64,000 bases of DNA, taken from Candidatus Electrothrix scaldis. Lineage in GTDB: Bacteria > Desulfobacterota > Desulfobulbia > Desulfobulbales > Desulfobulbaceae. Shown here one piece after another: positions 51,820 through 61,236 of the stretch (positions are counted from its first letter, which is position 1; every line of letters begins with the position of its first letter). The notes under the pieces were generated by a model. The model was not told the origin of the DNA, did no database searches, and saw only the letters and a list, made by a program, of their open reading frames with translations. Location: assembly GCA_033584155.1 (NCBI GenBank), contig CP138355.1, positions 434,001-498,000 on the forward strand, in the 5' to 3' direction. The translations under genes and the position numbers were made by a program.

Positions 51820-51839
51820 AATGAGGCGTATACCTCATT
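51820..51839 (-). promoter_or_regulatory. Common island palindrome, copy I
   Basis: The coding strand reads AATGAGGTATACGCCTCATT, the most symmetric copy (7-bp perfect arms), then GTACGGG. No NikR-type box follows, so this unit may be controlled differently. Confidence 0.65.
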
Positions 51840-52254
51840 TTTGCAGGAATAATCCCCAGGGGTAATAGGTTTCCTTCAAAAAGAATCCCTCCAACAGAAC
51901 ACCATCCACCTGATATACCTTCCTTTAAAAGGCATCCGAAGAGCTGGAATTCTTCCAGTCTGTTCTGGGACCTGATCTTCTAAAAATATCTTAAAAAGGT
52001 TGAGCAACAATGACTATACAGATGAGGATACATCTATAGAAAAGAGAGGATTACTTAGAATGAAAATATATAGTAAAAACATACAAAACAGCTTCCTGTC
52101 ATATATCAAAACAAACAATAATAATCAAAAAGGAAAATACCTTGAAAAGATGTTACAAAATAGTATATAAATTAAATTTAATGCCAAATGAAAGGCAAAA
52201 ACTATCAATCATCACATGACAGGATAACAATATATAAAAAAAGGAGAAATAGTC
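51840..52254. other. AT-rich intergenic region
   Basis: It separates the divergent NicO-like and decarboxylase-like genes. A 36-codon frame starts MKIYSKNIQNSFLSY at 52061 but has no supporting evidence. Nothing else is recognised. Confidence 0.4.
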
Positions 52255-53529
52255 ATGTCCGACAACAAAATTATTGATGATGGGATGCCCCCACCTCCCG
52301 CCACCACATGGAATCAACAGGACAAAGAACAAGTTGCTCTTTTGCTCGCAGAGTTGGACGTCATGCTCGTTCGTCCCGACGGACGCATGTCAAAAACAGG
52401 CGCATTGATGCAGGAATCGCTGTCAGAGGTATGTAATCCCTTGCTGAACCCTGAACAGGACCGGCGGTCGTTCTGGTATCCCTATCGCAATGGCGAAAAA
52501 CCGATGTCGGACTTCTTTGCAACCTGGCTCTACTACGCTCCCGTTCCGACGGGTATCGGTCCTGGTTACTACATTGAGCAGTGGGACTATCTCGCGAACA
52601 CCAAAGCGGGGTTGATACTCAATAACGAGGATCAGCGCTTCAAGAACTGGTTTGTTGACTTTCTCAATCTCCGTGGAGCGTGGCTCAACAGTACAGATTC
52701 AAAGGGGTCTATCGACAAATGGATGGAATACCAAGGCACCAAGGAGCATCCTTTTGACATAAGCGAATACATAGTACCCGAAGGCGGGTTCCAATCCTTC
52801 AATCAATTTTTTCTCCGGGAACTGAAACCGGACGAACGGCCAATGTGCCCTTGCGCTGATGATCCAGATGTAGTGGTCGCGCCCTGTGACGGAGGTGTGT
52901 TTTATCTCACTCGCGGACAACTCGAAGGCAATAAGTACCCTCTTCCGGGCAAATCACATGACGTGCTTCAACTCGAACAGGCTCTTCCTGGATATGGTGG
53001 AAGCTTTATAGGTGGCCCTCTGCTTGATATTCTGCTGTGGTTCACCGATTACCATCACTTCCGTGCGCCTGTCTCAGGGACGGTTATCCACCAAGGGATG
53101 TACGAGGGCTCCTACAATTATGACTTTGATAACTACGATCCCAACGATCCCTACGCGCCAGCACTGCCGGAAGATAGCGACCGGGTAGGCTGGTACCGGA
53201 GCCTGGGTAAACACAAACGCTATGTTTGGATATTTCGGACGGAAGAACTTGGTTTGGTGGCGATGATGGCCATCGGATTCTGGGGTGTCGGCAGTATCAT
53301 TAATGAGGTGCCCGAGGGTGCAACGTTGAAAAAAGGCGATCGGATGGGGCACTTTGGCTACGGTGGTTCCTCAATCGTGCTGGCATTCGAGCCTAACCTG
53401 GATTTGCAGTTCGGCGTGCCGGATAACAAGGGGGGAACCACGCTCGTCAACGATCCCGACTCCCCGACCTTAATGCAAATCCAACAGTGCCTGGGAAGGC
53501 GCACACAGTCTCTGAAGTGGTCTGATTGA
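52255..53529 (+). CDS. Phosphatidylserine-decarboxylase-like protein
   Basis: The 424-residue protein has the family signature SFNQFFLRELKPDERPM near residue 180, DYHHFRAPVSGTV, and the pyruvoyl-forming region HFGYGGSSIVLAF near residue 371. Cleavage there would make the pyruvoyl cofactor. The protein is soluble-looking and longer than classic phosphatidylserine decarboxylase. Related soluble forms such as fungal PsiD-type enzymes decarboxylate amino acids, so an amino-acid decarboxylase role is possible. A good ribosome-binding site (AAAGGAG) lies upstream. It is followed 119 bp later by a metallophosphoesterase gene on the same strand. Confidence 0.82.
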   Translation: MSDNKIIDDGMPPPPATTWNQQDKEQVALLLAELDVMLVRPDGRMSKTGALMQESLSEVCNPLLNPEQDRRSFWYPYRNGEKPMSDFFATWLYYAPVPTGIGPGYYIEQWDYLANTKAGLILNNEDQRFKNWFVDFLNLRGAWLNSTDSKGSIDKWMEYQGTKEHPFDISEYIVPEGGFQSFNQFFLRELKPDERPMCPCADDPDVVVAPCDGGVFYLTRGQLEGNKYPLPGKSHDVLQLEQALPGYGGSFIGGPLLDILLWFTDYHHFRAPVSGTVIHQGMYEGSYNYDFDNYDPNDPYAPALPEDSDRVGWYRSLGKHKRYVWIFRTEELGLVAMMAIGFWGVGSIINEVPEGATLKKGDRMGHFGYGGSSIVLAFEPNLDLQFGVPDNKGGTTLVNDPDSPTLMQIQQCLGRRTQSLKWSD

Positions 53530-53648
53530 TGTATAGAGATATATCGGATTAGAACTCAAACCATTCTCAAACAACAAATAATACTGTCAATAAGGCGGGT
53601 TGCAACTGACCAACGACGACAAGACCACATCTCAAAAAGGAGGAAAAT

Positions 53649-54860
53649 ATGCCCACAAGAACGCTCTTTATCAGCGACATTCACATGGGGGTGAACAGGA
53701 AAACCAATTGGTACCAAGATAACGTACATACAGCAGCGTTAAAAGGATTCCTGCGCTATGTTCTCGAACATGTACACGAAATCAACGACCTTGTTATTCT
53801 TGGTGATTGGTTTGATCAGTGGACATATGCACCAAATGATCTTCCTCCCACAATTACGGAAATTATGACAAGCAACCCGGAAGTCTTTACCAGACAGAGT
53901 GATGGGAGCGGTGATTTCATTACTGTTCTGAATGCCCTGAAAGGCAAGGGAAACCTGCGCTTTGTCAACGGCAACCATGATATGCTGGCAGAACTTCAGG
54001 AGATCAATGCCTGGTTTACTCAGCATACCGATCAAGCTGTTCTTCCGGGAGTCGGCAATGACCTCACAATGACCTGGGCTGAGAACACCTTTTACCAGAG
54101 CAGCAACAACAAGATATATGCCGAGCATGGTCACCTCTACGATCTCTTTAACAAACCTGCCAATATGTCGGCCAATCCCTATATTCCTCTCCCGGTGGGC
54201 CACTTTATCACCCGTACCGTGGGAGATTCAGTGCTTAAACAACTCAGCACTGACAAGCCTAACAGTGCCTACCTGAAAGACTCTGGCGATCCAGATTACT
54301 CACATATTGGTGTGGACATCAAAGTGATCACCCAAACGATCAAGGATCTGATTGAACGAGGAGAGTCCCCTCATATTGCAGAGATTGTTTTAGATACCGT
54401 TCTCTCGTTCGATAAGAGTAAAAAACTGGAATACAACATGGAATGGTACAGAGGTGGTCATCCCTCTTCTGATGCAGTGGATAATTATTACCCTGCCCTT
54501 CTTACTCTACAAGAATTTTTTCAGGATATTAAAGAAATAGAAGTAAACTTCAATGGACTGGATTATTTTGCCAAACAATATTACCAACAGCACCCTGAAG
54601 CACGGGTAGTGGTCATGGGCCACACCCATGACTATAGACTGGTTTGGAATGGCCGAGAGAATGCTCCGGTGTATATCAACTCTGGCTATTACTGCCCATC
54701 AATTCCTGATATGGAGAGCGGGACAAAACTGCCTACCTTTGTGGAAATTATTAAAAACGAGCATGCCAGCTTTACGGTCAATGAAAAGAAGATAACGGAT
54801 TATAAAGCAGGAACCGTGGTCACAGGGCAGACAGCAACGATAAATTGGGAGCCATCTTGA
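53649..54860 (+). CDS. Calcineurin-like metallophosphoesterase
   Basis: The 403-residue protein has the metal-binding blocks of the family in order: FISDIHMG near residue 7, LVILGDWFDQW near 54, FVNGNHDML near 108, and MGHTHDYRLVW near 324. It probably hydrolyses phosphoesters using two metal ions and is cytosolic, with no signal peptide. A strong ribosome-binding site (AAAGGAGGAAA) precedes the start. Its neighbour is the decarboxylase-like gene; a functional pair is plausible, but the substrate is unknown. Confidence 0.9.
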   Translation: MPTRTLFISDIHMGVNRKTNWYQDNVHTAALKGFLRYVLEHVHEINDLVILGDWFDQWTYAPNDLPPTITEIMTSNPEVFTRQSDGSGDFITVLNALKGKGNLRFVNGNHDMLAELQEINAWFTQHTDQAVLPGVGNDLTMTWAENTFYQSSNNKIYAEHGHLYDLFNKPANMSANPYIPLPVGHFITRTVGDSVLKQLSTDKPNSAYLKDSGDPDYSHIGVDIKVITQTIKDLIERGESPHIAEIVLDTVLSFDKSKKLEYNMEWYRGGHPSSDAVDNYYPALLTLQEFFQDIKEIEVNFNGLDYFAKQYYQQHPEARVVVMGHTHDYRLVWNGRENAPVYINSGYYCPSIPDMESGTKLPTFVEIIKNEHASFTVNEKKITDYKAGTVVTGQTATINWEPS

Positions 54861-54890
54861 CCACCTGGAGCAGGAGAACGTTACGTACAT

Positions 54891-55000
54891 CTAGTACACT
54901 GCGGCGTAAGTCTCGCGCTACTTTTTGCAACAAAATGCCTTGCCGAAAGTCGAAAAACAGCTTCAAAAAGAACAGGGTAATTTACGCCCGACTGTACTAG
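54891..55000. mobile_element. MITE-like element with imperfect 20-bp inverted termini
   Basis: The left end CTAGTACACTGCGGCGTAA and the right end TTTACGCCCGACTGTACTAG match in 16 of 20 positions when inverted. It is 110 bp long and non-coding. CTAG at both edges is consistent with TA-target elements of the IS630 type. Confidence 0.6.
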
Positions 55001-55146
55001 GTGGTAGGTCATGGTAAAACTCTCACCCTAACATCTTGATTAAACGGATCAGGACGATATATAATCCTTTTAATAAGGCGACGTCTATCCAAAAGCACAG
55101 CGCTCCGATAACACCGCCCCTCCTCGAAATTATACCCCTGTGCAAT

Positions 55147-55401
55147 ATGACCAGTTACGACACCAGCAAAATAAAAACACGAGAAGACTTTGTCCGTTTT
55201 CTCCGCTTCCTTTACCACACCTACCTGCATGAAGGAGCGACCTGGGAAAACGAAACCCTGGAAAATTTTCTTGAAGCATTGACATGGCACACCGAAGAGC
55301 TTCCTGTCTCCTATCAAAAGAATGGGGAAGACATAAACACCGATACTCCCAGTTGGCAGGTATTTGCAGACATGCTTATTGGCGCAACGCTTCATAAGTG
55401 A
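55147..55401 (+). CDS. Small protein of the DUF7660-like family
   Basis: The 84-residue protein starts MTSYDTSKIKTREDFVRFLR and contains the family pattern WENETLENFLEALTWHTEEL and PSWQVFADMLIGATLHK. Similar proteins are scattered in bacteria with no known function, often in mobile or toxin/immunity contexts. An earlier ATG at 55036 would extend the N-terminus with a sequence lacking family similarity. It stands alone after the MITE-like element. Confidence 0.7.
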   Translation: MTSYDTSKIKTREDFVRFLRFLYHTYLHEGATWENETLENFLEALTWHTEELPVSYQKNGEDINTDTPSWQVFADMLIGATLHK

Positions 55402-55690
55402 TCTTACAGTCAGCCCCCCTCATTACCTTCATACAACTCTAACGGGCAGGCAGTTCCTCCCGTCGGGGATTTTTTCCTTCATCTGCTGATACAAAAAAGC
55501 AGCTCCGACACGTATGTCTTACTTCTCCCCCAATTGGTTCCACCCCCATTTTCCCCTTGCCAAGCCCTCATACCTGTGTTTAAGAAATAATATCAAGATA
55601 TCGCACCAATTTTCTCGGTAGATAAGCTCAATATACAACACGTGGGCCTCAGCCCAAACACTTTCCCCTTGTTTCTCAATGGAGCCTCCT
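55402..55690. other. Intergenic region before the macroglobulin gene
   Basis: No gene is seen. It should hold the promoter of the alpha-2-macroglobulin gene. Confidence 0.4.
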
Positions 55691-58600
55691 ATGAAAAAAA
55701 CTCTCCTTGCAGTAACACTCCTTCTGCTTCAGGCTGTGATTTATTCCAGCCCATGCTGGGCAAAGGATCACACTCTGAACGACCTGACCAAGGAAGCAGG
55801 TAAACTCACACCGAGTTATACAGCCAGGGGTAACCTACCGCCCAAGCCCCAGGAGGCAGACCTCCTCCGCCGAGCCGCAGACATCATGGTAGAGGCACGA
55901 AAATGTGCTACTGCCATTCCTCTGTATAGGCAGGCAGCCCTTTTTTCCGGGCAGGCAGATGCCGAGCTCTGGCTCGCTGTGGCAAAGGCGAGTAGCTGCG
56001 CCAAAAACTGGAAACAGGCAAGTCAAACGGGCTGGCTGGCCTATTCTTCTACGAGTAGCAATGTGCTGCGGGCAGAGGCCCTTGCACTCACCGGAGAGGC
56101 TCTGGAACAGCGGACCACCTCCTACCATAACTGGACCCCAGTTGGTATTGACCTCTACGAGCGACTCAACAAGCTGAACAGTAGCTCGGAGAATGCAGAA
56201 AAACTGGCCCGCTTACGGATCAAGCAGAATGAGGACAAAAAGCTGCTGATCCGGAGCTACACTGCGGACAGCAGCAGCGGCCATCCCAGACTCTGCATCG
56301 GGCTGAATGACGAGATACTCAACCCGGAGCAGGCTCATTACGGCGATTATATCCGGGTCTCTCCCGCCCTGAGCCCTGACTTCTATGTCGAATACAAAAA
56401 GCTCTGCATCGGTGGTGCATCCTATGGCACTACCTATGAGGTCACCCTGCGCAAAGGGATGAAAAGCAGGAACAAGGAGCTCATGGACACGGCAACATTC
56501 AACATTGCTACGGATCATAGCCCATCCCAGCTCTGGTTTAACCAGAATGACTACATCCTTGCAGATGCCTCCGGTGCAGTGGGACTGCATACCATCAACG
56601 TGAACAAGGTCAAGCTGCGCCTGTACCGTATCCACGAGCGCAATATCCTCGGGGAGTTTGTCAGCAACGCCTTCCGCCGCAAGCTCAACGAATACGAGCT
56701 GGAGCGCATCAAGGAACGGGAAGGCGAGCTGGTTTGGGAAGGCTCAACAGATATTACGGCTCCTCAGGATGAGAAAACCGTCAGTGATCTGGCCCTGCCC
56801 ATGCAGGCTATAGCCGCTCCTGGCCTCTATATCCTCATTGCTGAGGACGGCAATACCAAGCCGCAACGCTGGGAGGGTGCTGCCAGTCAATGGTTGGTCA
56901 AGACCAATATCGGCCTGACCACTTACCAGGGCAATGATGGACTCACGGTCATGGCCCGCAGCCTGGACACAGCCCTGCCCCTGGCCGGGGTAGATATCAC
57001 CCTCACTGCCCGCAATAATACCCCGCTGGGCACCCTAACAACAGACGAAAAAGGACTGGTCCGTTTTGCCCCTGGTCTGCTGCGTGGGAAAGGCGGCCAG
57101 GCCGCTATTCAGCTGGTCTCTATGGATAGTAGACAAGGTTTCACCTTTCTCCAACTCCAACAGGCCCCCTTTGACTTTAGTGACCGAGGGGTGGGCGGAC
57201 GAACTGCCCCTGGTCCTGTGGATGCCTTTGTCTACACCGAGCGGGGAATCTACCGTCCAGGTGAGACCGTCAATGTGGTGGCCCTGGTTCGGGACGAGCT
57301 AGGGCGGGCCATCGATGCCCCGCCCCTGACCCTGCGCCTCAGAGGCCCCAATGCTAAGATCCAGCTGGAGCGTCTCCTCCAGCCCGATGCCGCCGGTGGC
57401 TATACCGAGACCATCAACCTGCCTCATGCGGCCCGTTCCGGCTCCTGGACCGCTTCCCTTTACCTGGATGTGAAGGAGAAACCCGTGGGGCAGGTCAGCT
57501 TTGTGGTGAAATCCTTTAAACCACCCCGTCTGGAGGCCCGCATGGAGCCCGAGGGCATCCTGACCCCCAAGAAAGGGGCCAAGGCCGTGGTCCAAGCCGA
57601 TTATCTCTACGGTTCTCCCGGTTCAAACCTGCGCGTTCAGGCCCGAATGAGCCTCCAGTATGACCCCCATCCCTTTGCCGATTTTGCCAACTTCTTCTTC
57701 GGCAGGGCTGGCGAAGAACCAGGCATCGGAGATATTGAGCTGCCGGACATCACAACCGATGCCCGGGGACAGGGCACCCTGATCCTACAACTTAACGGCC
57801 AGCAGGAGAGCACCCGTCAGCCTCTCAAGGCCGTGGTCTCTGCTGAGGTCATGGATATTGATGGTCGAACCGTTGCGGCGAGCACCGGGGTTCCGGTACG
57901 GCATCTCCCTGAATACCTGGGCGTGGAACCGGGCTTCCAGGATGAGCAGGTCCAGGCCGATAGCACAGCAAAATTTTCACTCATCGCCCTGGACGGCAAA
58001 GGTCTGCCTCAAGCAAAAGGATCCCTCAGCTACCGGCTTATCCAGGAGGAAATTGATTACCAGTGGTTTCAAAAAAACGGGGGCTGGGGCTATGAACGGA
58101 TAGTCCGTGACCACGAGAAAGCGAGAGATCAATTGAGCTGGAAGAAGACCGGCCCACTCCCCCTGGCCTTACCGGTTACCCAGGGTGTGTATCGGCTGGA
58201 ACTCCTCAATAAGGACGCAGAGCTGGTCACCGCCTTTCGCTTTACCGCAGGCGAGCAGCTCATCGGTCAGAGCGACACCCCGGATGCGGTCAAGGTGGAG
58301 CTGGATCGACAACAGTATCAGGTCGGCGAGACCGCCAAGCTGACCATCAAATCACCGTATCCAGGTCAGGCAAGCCTGATCCTGGCCAATAGCTCCATCC
58401 ACGATGTGAGCAATATCTCCCTTGCTGAAGGCAAAGATACCCTGGAGATCCCGGTCAAGGCAGACTGGGGGGCAGGTGTTTATGCCTTGGTCACGGTCTA
58501 TCGTCCTGGTGAAGGTCAGAAAAAAGGTGCAGATAGGGCTGTGGGCCTGGTCTGGCTCAATGTTGATCCGGCTGCCCAACGCCTCCAGGTCGCTATCAAG

Positions 58601-61063
58601 ACACCGGATAAAATTCGTCCCCGCCAGACCCTCAAGGTGCCAGTGGAGATTAAAGATGCTGTTCCTGGTGAAGCAGTACACTTAACCCTGGCTGCGGTGG
58701 ATGACGGTGTTCTCCGTCTCACCAATTTTGTCTCACCGGATCCGCTGTCTTGGTTCTTTAACAAACAGCAGCTGGGCCTGGAAATCCGAGATCTCTACGG
58801 GCAGCTCATCGCGCCGCCGGAAAGTAAACCCCTGGTCCTGCGCACCGGTGCCGGTGAAAACGGGCTGCGCGGCGCCCCTGAATCCAACATCAAGGTGCTC
58901 TCCCTCTTTTCCGGGGTGATCCAAGTCGGGGAGGATGGCATGGCCACGGTCCCTCTGGAAATCCCTGACTTCAACGGCAGGGTACGTCTCATGAGCGTGG
59001 CTTGGTCCCCGGATAAACTGGGCTCAGCCAGCCGTGATATGCAAATCAATGATCCGGTGGTAGTCTCTCCGGCCCTGCCCCGCTACCTGGCCCAGGGCGA
59101 TGAATCAAGCATCCAGCTCCTGCTGGAAAACATCGACGGTCCAGAAGGTGAGTACCAGATCGCCTGGACCGCAGAAGGCGCTGTGGCTATGGAGACGGAA
59201 GAGAGCGAGGAGATGGCAAGCTCCCTCACCATCAATCTTGCACCGGGCAAACGGGAAAACCTCCGCTTCCCGGTACAGGCGAATAGCATCGGGAAGGGCA
59301 GCCTCCATGTCGAGGTCAAAGGCCCGGAAGGATATAGCTATAGCGGAGACTTCCCCCTCAATGTCCGAGGCAAATACCTGCCCACCCTGGAGCGTCGCTA
59401 TGCCAAACTGAATCCTGGTGAGTCGATTGTTCTGGATAAGGAAACACTGACAGGCCTTTTCCCGGAAACCGCCAAAGTGGGGTTGACGATATCCAGCTCC
59501 CCTAATCTGGACGTGCCCGGTTTACTGGGCCAGCTTGATCGCTATCCCTACGGCTGTCTGGAGCAGCTCACCAGCCGGGCCATGCCCCTGCTCTCGGCTA
59601 ATCTGCTGGCAGAACGCTTTGCCGCGCCTCTGGATAAGAACCTGCCCGGCAGGGTGCAGGAGGCCATTGACCGAATTCTCCAGAAACAACGTGGAGATGG
59701 CAGCTTTTCCCTCTGGTGGGACAGCGGCAGCGCTAAGCCCTGGCTCACGGCCTATGCCCTGGATTTCCTCAGTCGGGCCCAGGAAAAGGGTTATGTGGTT
59801 CCTGAATATTTTTATAAGAAAGGGATGCACTGGCTGACAGATCAGGTCAAAAACGCCAACAACCCTCAGGTACAAGATCTGGCGCCCCTGGCCTACGCCC
59901 ATTGGGTACTGGCCCGGACCGGACAGGGCCGACACGAGGATGCCCGTTATCTCTTTGACACCTGGTTCCAGCAAACTCCTTCCCCCCTGGCAAAGGCCCA
60001 GCTTGCTGGTTCTCTGGCCCTGTTAGGAGATAGAAACCGGGCGATCAAGGGTCTGAAGGCGGCAATGGAGCAAGCAAACCGCGATCCCTCCTCCAGCTGG
60101 CACAACTACGGCTCACGCCTCCGTGATCTGGCTGGCATCATCCATGTCATTGCTGAATCTGGAATCACGGAAGTCGACCCGGCCCCGGCCTGGCAGGAAC
60201 TGACCCGCTTGTTTGCTCAGGAGAAATACCTCTCCACCCAGGAACAGGCCTGGCTAATCATGGCTTCCCTAACTCTTGAGCAGAGCAGCCCCCTTGACCT
60301 GGATATCGTAGAAAAGGCTCCGGCTAAAGCGGAGAAGAAAGAAAAAGAGAAGCCTTCCCTGCTGAGCAGGATCAAATCCATGCTTGATTTCGGAACCCCA
60401 GAGCCTCCAGCAAGCGAGGAGCCAGCAGATGTTCAAGACGAGGCAACAGAGCAACCTGCGCCTCAGAGCACCTTCTTTGCCCTGGAACGGAAAGGTGAGG
60501 CCTTACTGAGCAACCCGGTGACCATCACTAATAATGGAGACAAGGTCGTCTGGTTGGTGACCACTTTGCAAGGCTCGCCCATTGAGGCACCTGCACCGGT
60601 GGAAAACGGCTTTACGGTGTTCCGGGATTGGTATACGACCGAAGGTGAACCCATGCCAGTGGATGCCATCCAGCAGGGTGAGCTCATGGTGGTAACGCTT
60701 CAGGGCGAGGTCAAGACCGAGTCCGACTTCCAGGCCCTGCTGGTTGATCTGCTGCCTGCGGGCTTTGAGATTGAACGGCCCATTACTGAGCAAGACACAG
60801 CCTTTAGCTGGCTCAAGGATCAGCTCACCAATAACGAGTATGTTGATGCACGGGACGACCGTTTTATAGCGGCCTTTGATACCAAGTCTCTACCAAGGGT
60901 TGATGGAAACAAGAAGATGAGCAGGTTCCAGTCAGCCTATCTGGTCCGGGCGGTCACGCCGGGCATCTACACCCTGCCCCCGGTGGAGGTTGAGGCCATG
61001 TATCGACCGGTGTACCGGGCCCGAGGTGGGGTTGGTACGGTGATCGTGAGTGGGGTGGAGTGA
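55691..61063 (+). CDS. Bacterial alpha-2-macroglobulin family protein
   Basis: The protein of about 1790 residues starts MKKTLLAVTLLLLQAVIYSS with a signal peptide ending at SPCWA. It has MG-type beta domains, including VYTERGIYRPGETVNVVALV and ANSSIHDVSN. The thioester motif lies in PYGCLEQLTSRAMPLL near residue 1288, followed by the helical thioester domain. The C-terminal part ends MYRPVYRARGGVGTVIVSG. Such proteins trap and inactivate proteases that attack the cell envelope, after cleavage of a bait region. They are often encoded next to pbpC, which is not in view. No lipobox is evident, so it may be a soluble periplasmic form. Confidence 0.93.
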   Translation: MKKTLLAVTLLLLQAVIYSSPCWAKDHTLNDLTKEAGKLTPSYTARGNLPPKPQEADLLRRAADIMVEARKCATAIPLYRQAALFSGQADAELWLAVAKASSCAKNWKQASQTGWLAYSSTSSNVLRAEALALTGEALEQRTTSYHNWTPVGIDLYERLNKLNSSSENAEKLARLRIKQNEDKKLLIRSYTADSSSGHPRLCIGLNDEILNPEQAHYGDYIRVSPALSPDFYVEYKKLCIGGASYGTTYEVTLRKGMKSRNKELMDTATFNIATDHSPSQLWFNQNDYILADASGAVGLHTINVNKVKLRLYRIHERNILGEFVSNAFRRKLNEYELERIKEREGELVWEGSTDITAPQDEKTVSDLALPMQAIAAPGLYILIAEDGNTKPQRWEGAASQWLVKTNIGLTTYQGNDGLTVMARSLDTALPLAGVDITLTARNNTPLGTLTTDEKGLVRFAPGLLRGKGGQAAIQLVSMDSRQGFTFLQLQQAPFDFSDRGVGGRTAPGPVDAFVYTERGIYRPGETVNVVALVRDELGRAIDAPPLTLRLRGPNAKIQLERLLQPDAAGGYTETINLPHAARSGSWTASLYLDVKEKPVGQVSFVVKSFKPPRLEARMEPEGILTPKKGAKAVVQADYLYGSPGSNLRVQARMSLQYDPHPFADFANFFFGRAGEEPGIGDIELPDITTDARGQGTLILQLNGQQESTRQPLKAVVSAEVMDIDGRTVAASTGVPVRHLPEYLGVEPGFQDEQVQADSTAKFSLIALDGKGLPQAKGSLSYRLIQEEIDYQWFQKNGGWGYERIVRDHEKARDQLSWKKTGPLPLALPVTQGVYRLELLNKDAELVTAFRFTAGEQLIGQSDTPDAVKVELDRQQYQVGETAKLTIKSPYPGQASLILANSSIHDVSNISLAEGKDTLEIPVKADWGAGVYALVTVYRPGEGQKKGADRAVGLVWLNVDPAAQRLQVAIKTPDKIRPRQTLKVPVEIKDAVPGEAVHLTLAAVDDGVLRLTNFVSPDPLSWFFNKQQLGLEIRDLYGQLIAPPESKPLVLRTGAGENGLRGAPESNIKVLSLFSGVIQVGEDGMATVPLEIPDFNGRVRLMSVAWSPDKLGSASRDMQINDPVVVSPALPRYLAQGDESSIQLLLENIDGPEGEYQIAWTAEGAVAMETEESEEMASSLTINLAPGKRENLRFPVQANSIGKGSLHVEVKGPEGYSYSGDFPLNVRGKYLPTLERRYAKLNPGESIVLDKETLTGLFPETAKVGLTISSSPNLDVPGLLGQLDRYPYGCLEQLTSRAMPLLSANLLAERFAAPLDKNLPGRVQEAIDRILQKQRGDGSFSLWWDSGSAKPWLTAYALDFLSRAQEKGYVVPEYFYKKGMHWLTDQVKNANNPQVQDLAPLAYAHWVLARTGQGRHEDARYLFDTWFQQTPSPLAKAQLAGSLALLGDRNRAIKGLKAAMEQANRDPSSSWHNYGSRLRDLAGIIHVIAESGITEVDPAPAWQELTRLFAQEKYLSTQEQAWLIMASLTLEQSSPLDLDIVEKAPAKAEKKEKEKPSLLSRIKSMLDFGTPEPPASEEPADVQDEATEQPAPQSTFFALERKGEALLSNPVTITNNGDKVVWLVTTLQGSPIEAPAPVENGFTVFRDWYTTEGEPMPVDAIQQGELMVVTLQGEVKTESDFQALLVDLLPAGFEIERPITEQDTAFSWLKDQLTNNEYVDARDDRFIAAFDTKSLPRVDGNKKMSRFQSAYLVRAVTPGIYTLPPVEVEAMYRPVYRARGGVGTVIVSGVE

Positions 61064-61072
61064 TTTGAGTGC

Positions 61073-61192
61073 TGTAGGGGCGAACCCCTATGTTCGCCCT
61101 TGGTATCGCAACGAAATTCGTGAGCTCCCATGTGGTTGCTCGTGACACGACGACGCGATTAAATGGGCAGGCACGGGGACCTGCCCCTACAG
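61073..61192. repeat. Interspersed composite palindromic repeat, copy 4
   Basis: GTAGGGGCGAACCCCTATG at the left and ACGGGGACCTGCCCCTAC at the right enclose an extra insertion of about 65 bp, making it longer than copies 2 and 3. Confidence 0.75.
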
Positions 61193-61236
61193 CATATACC
61201 GAAAACGAGGAGATTATTTTTTGAAAAATCCTATAA

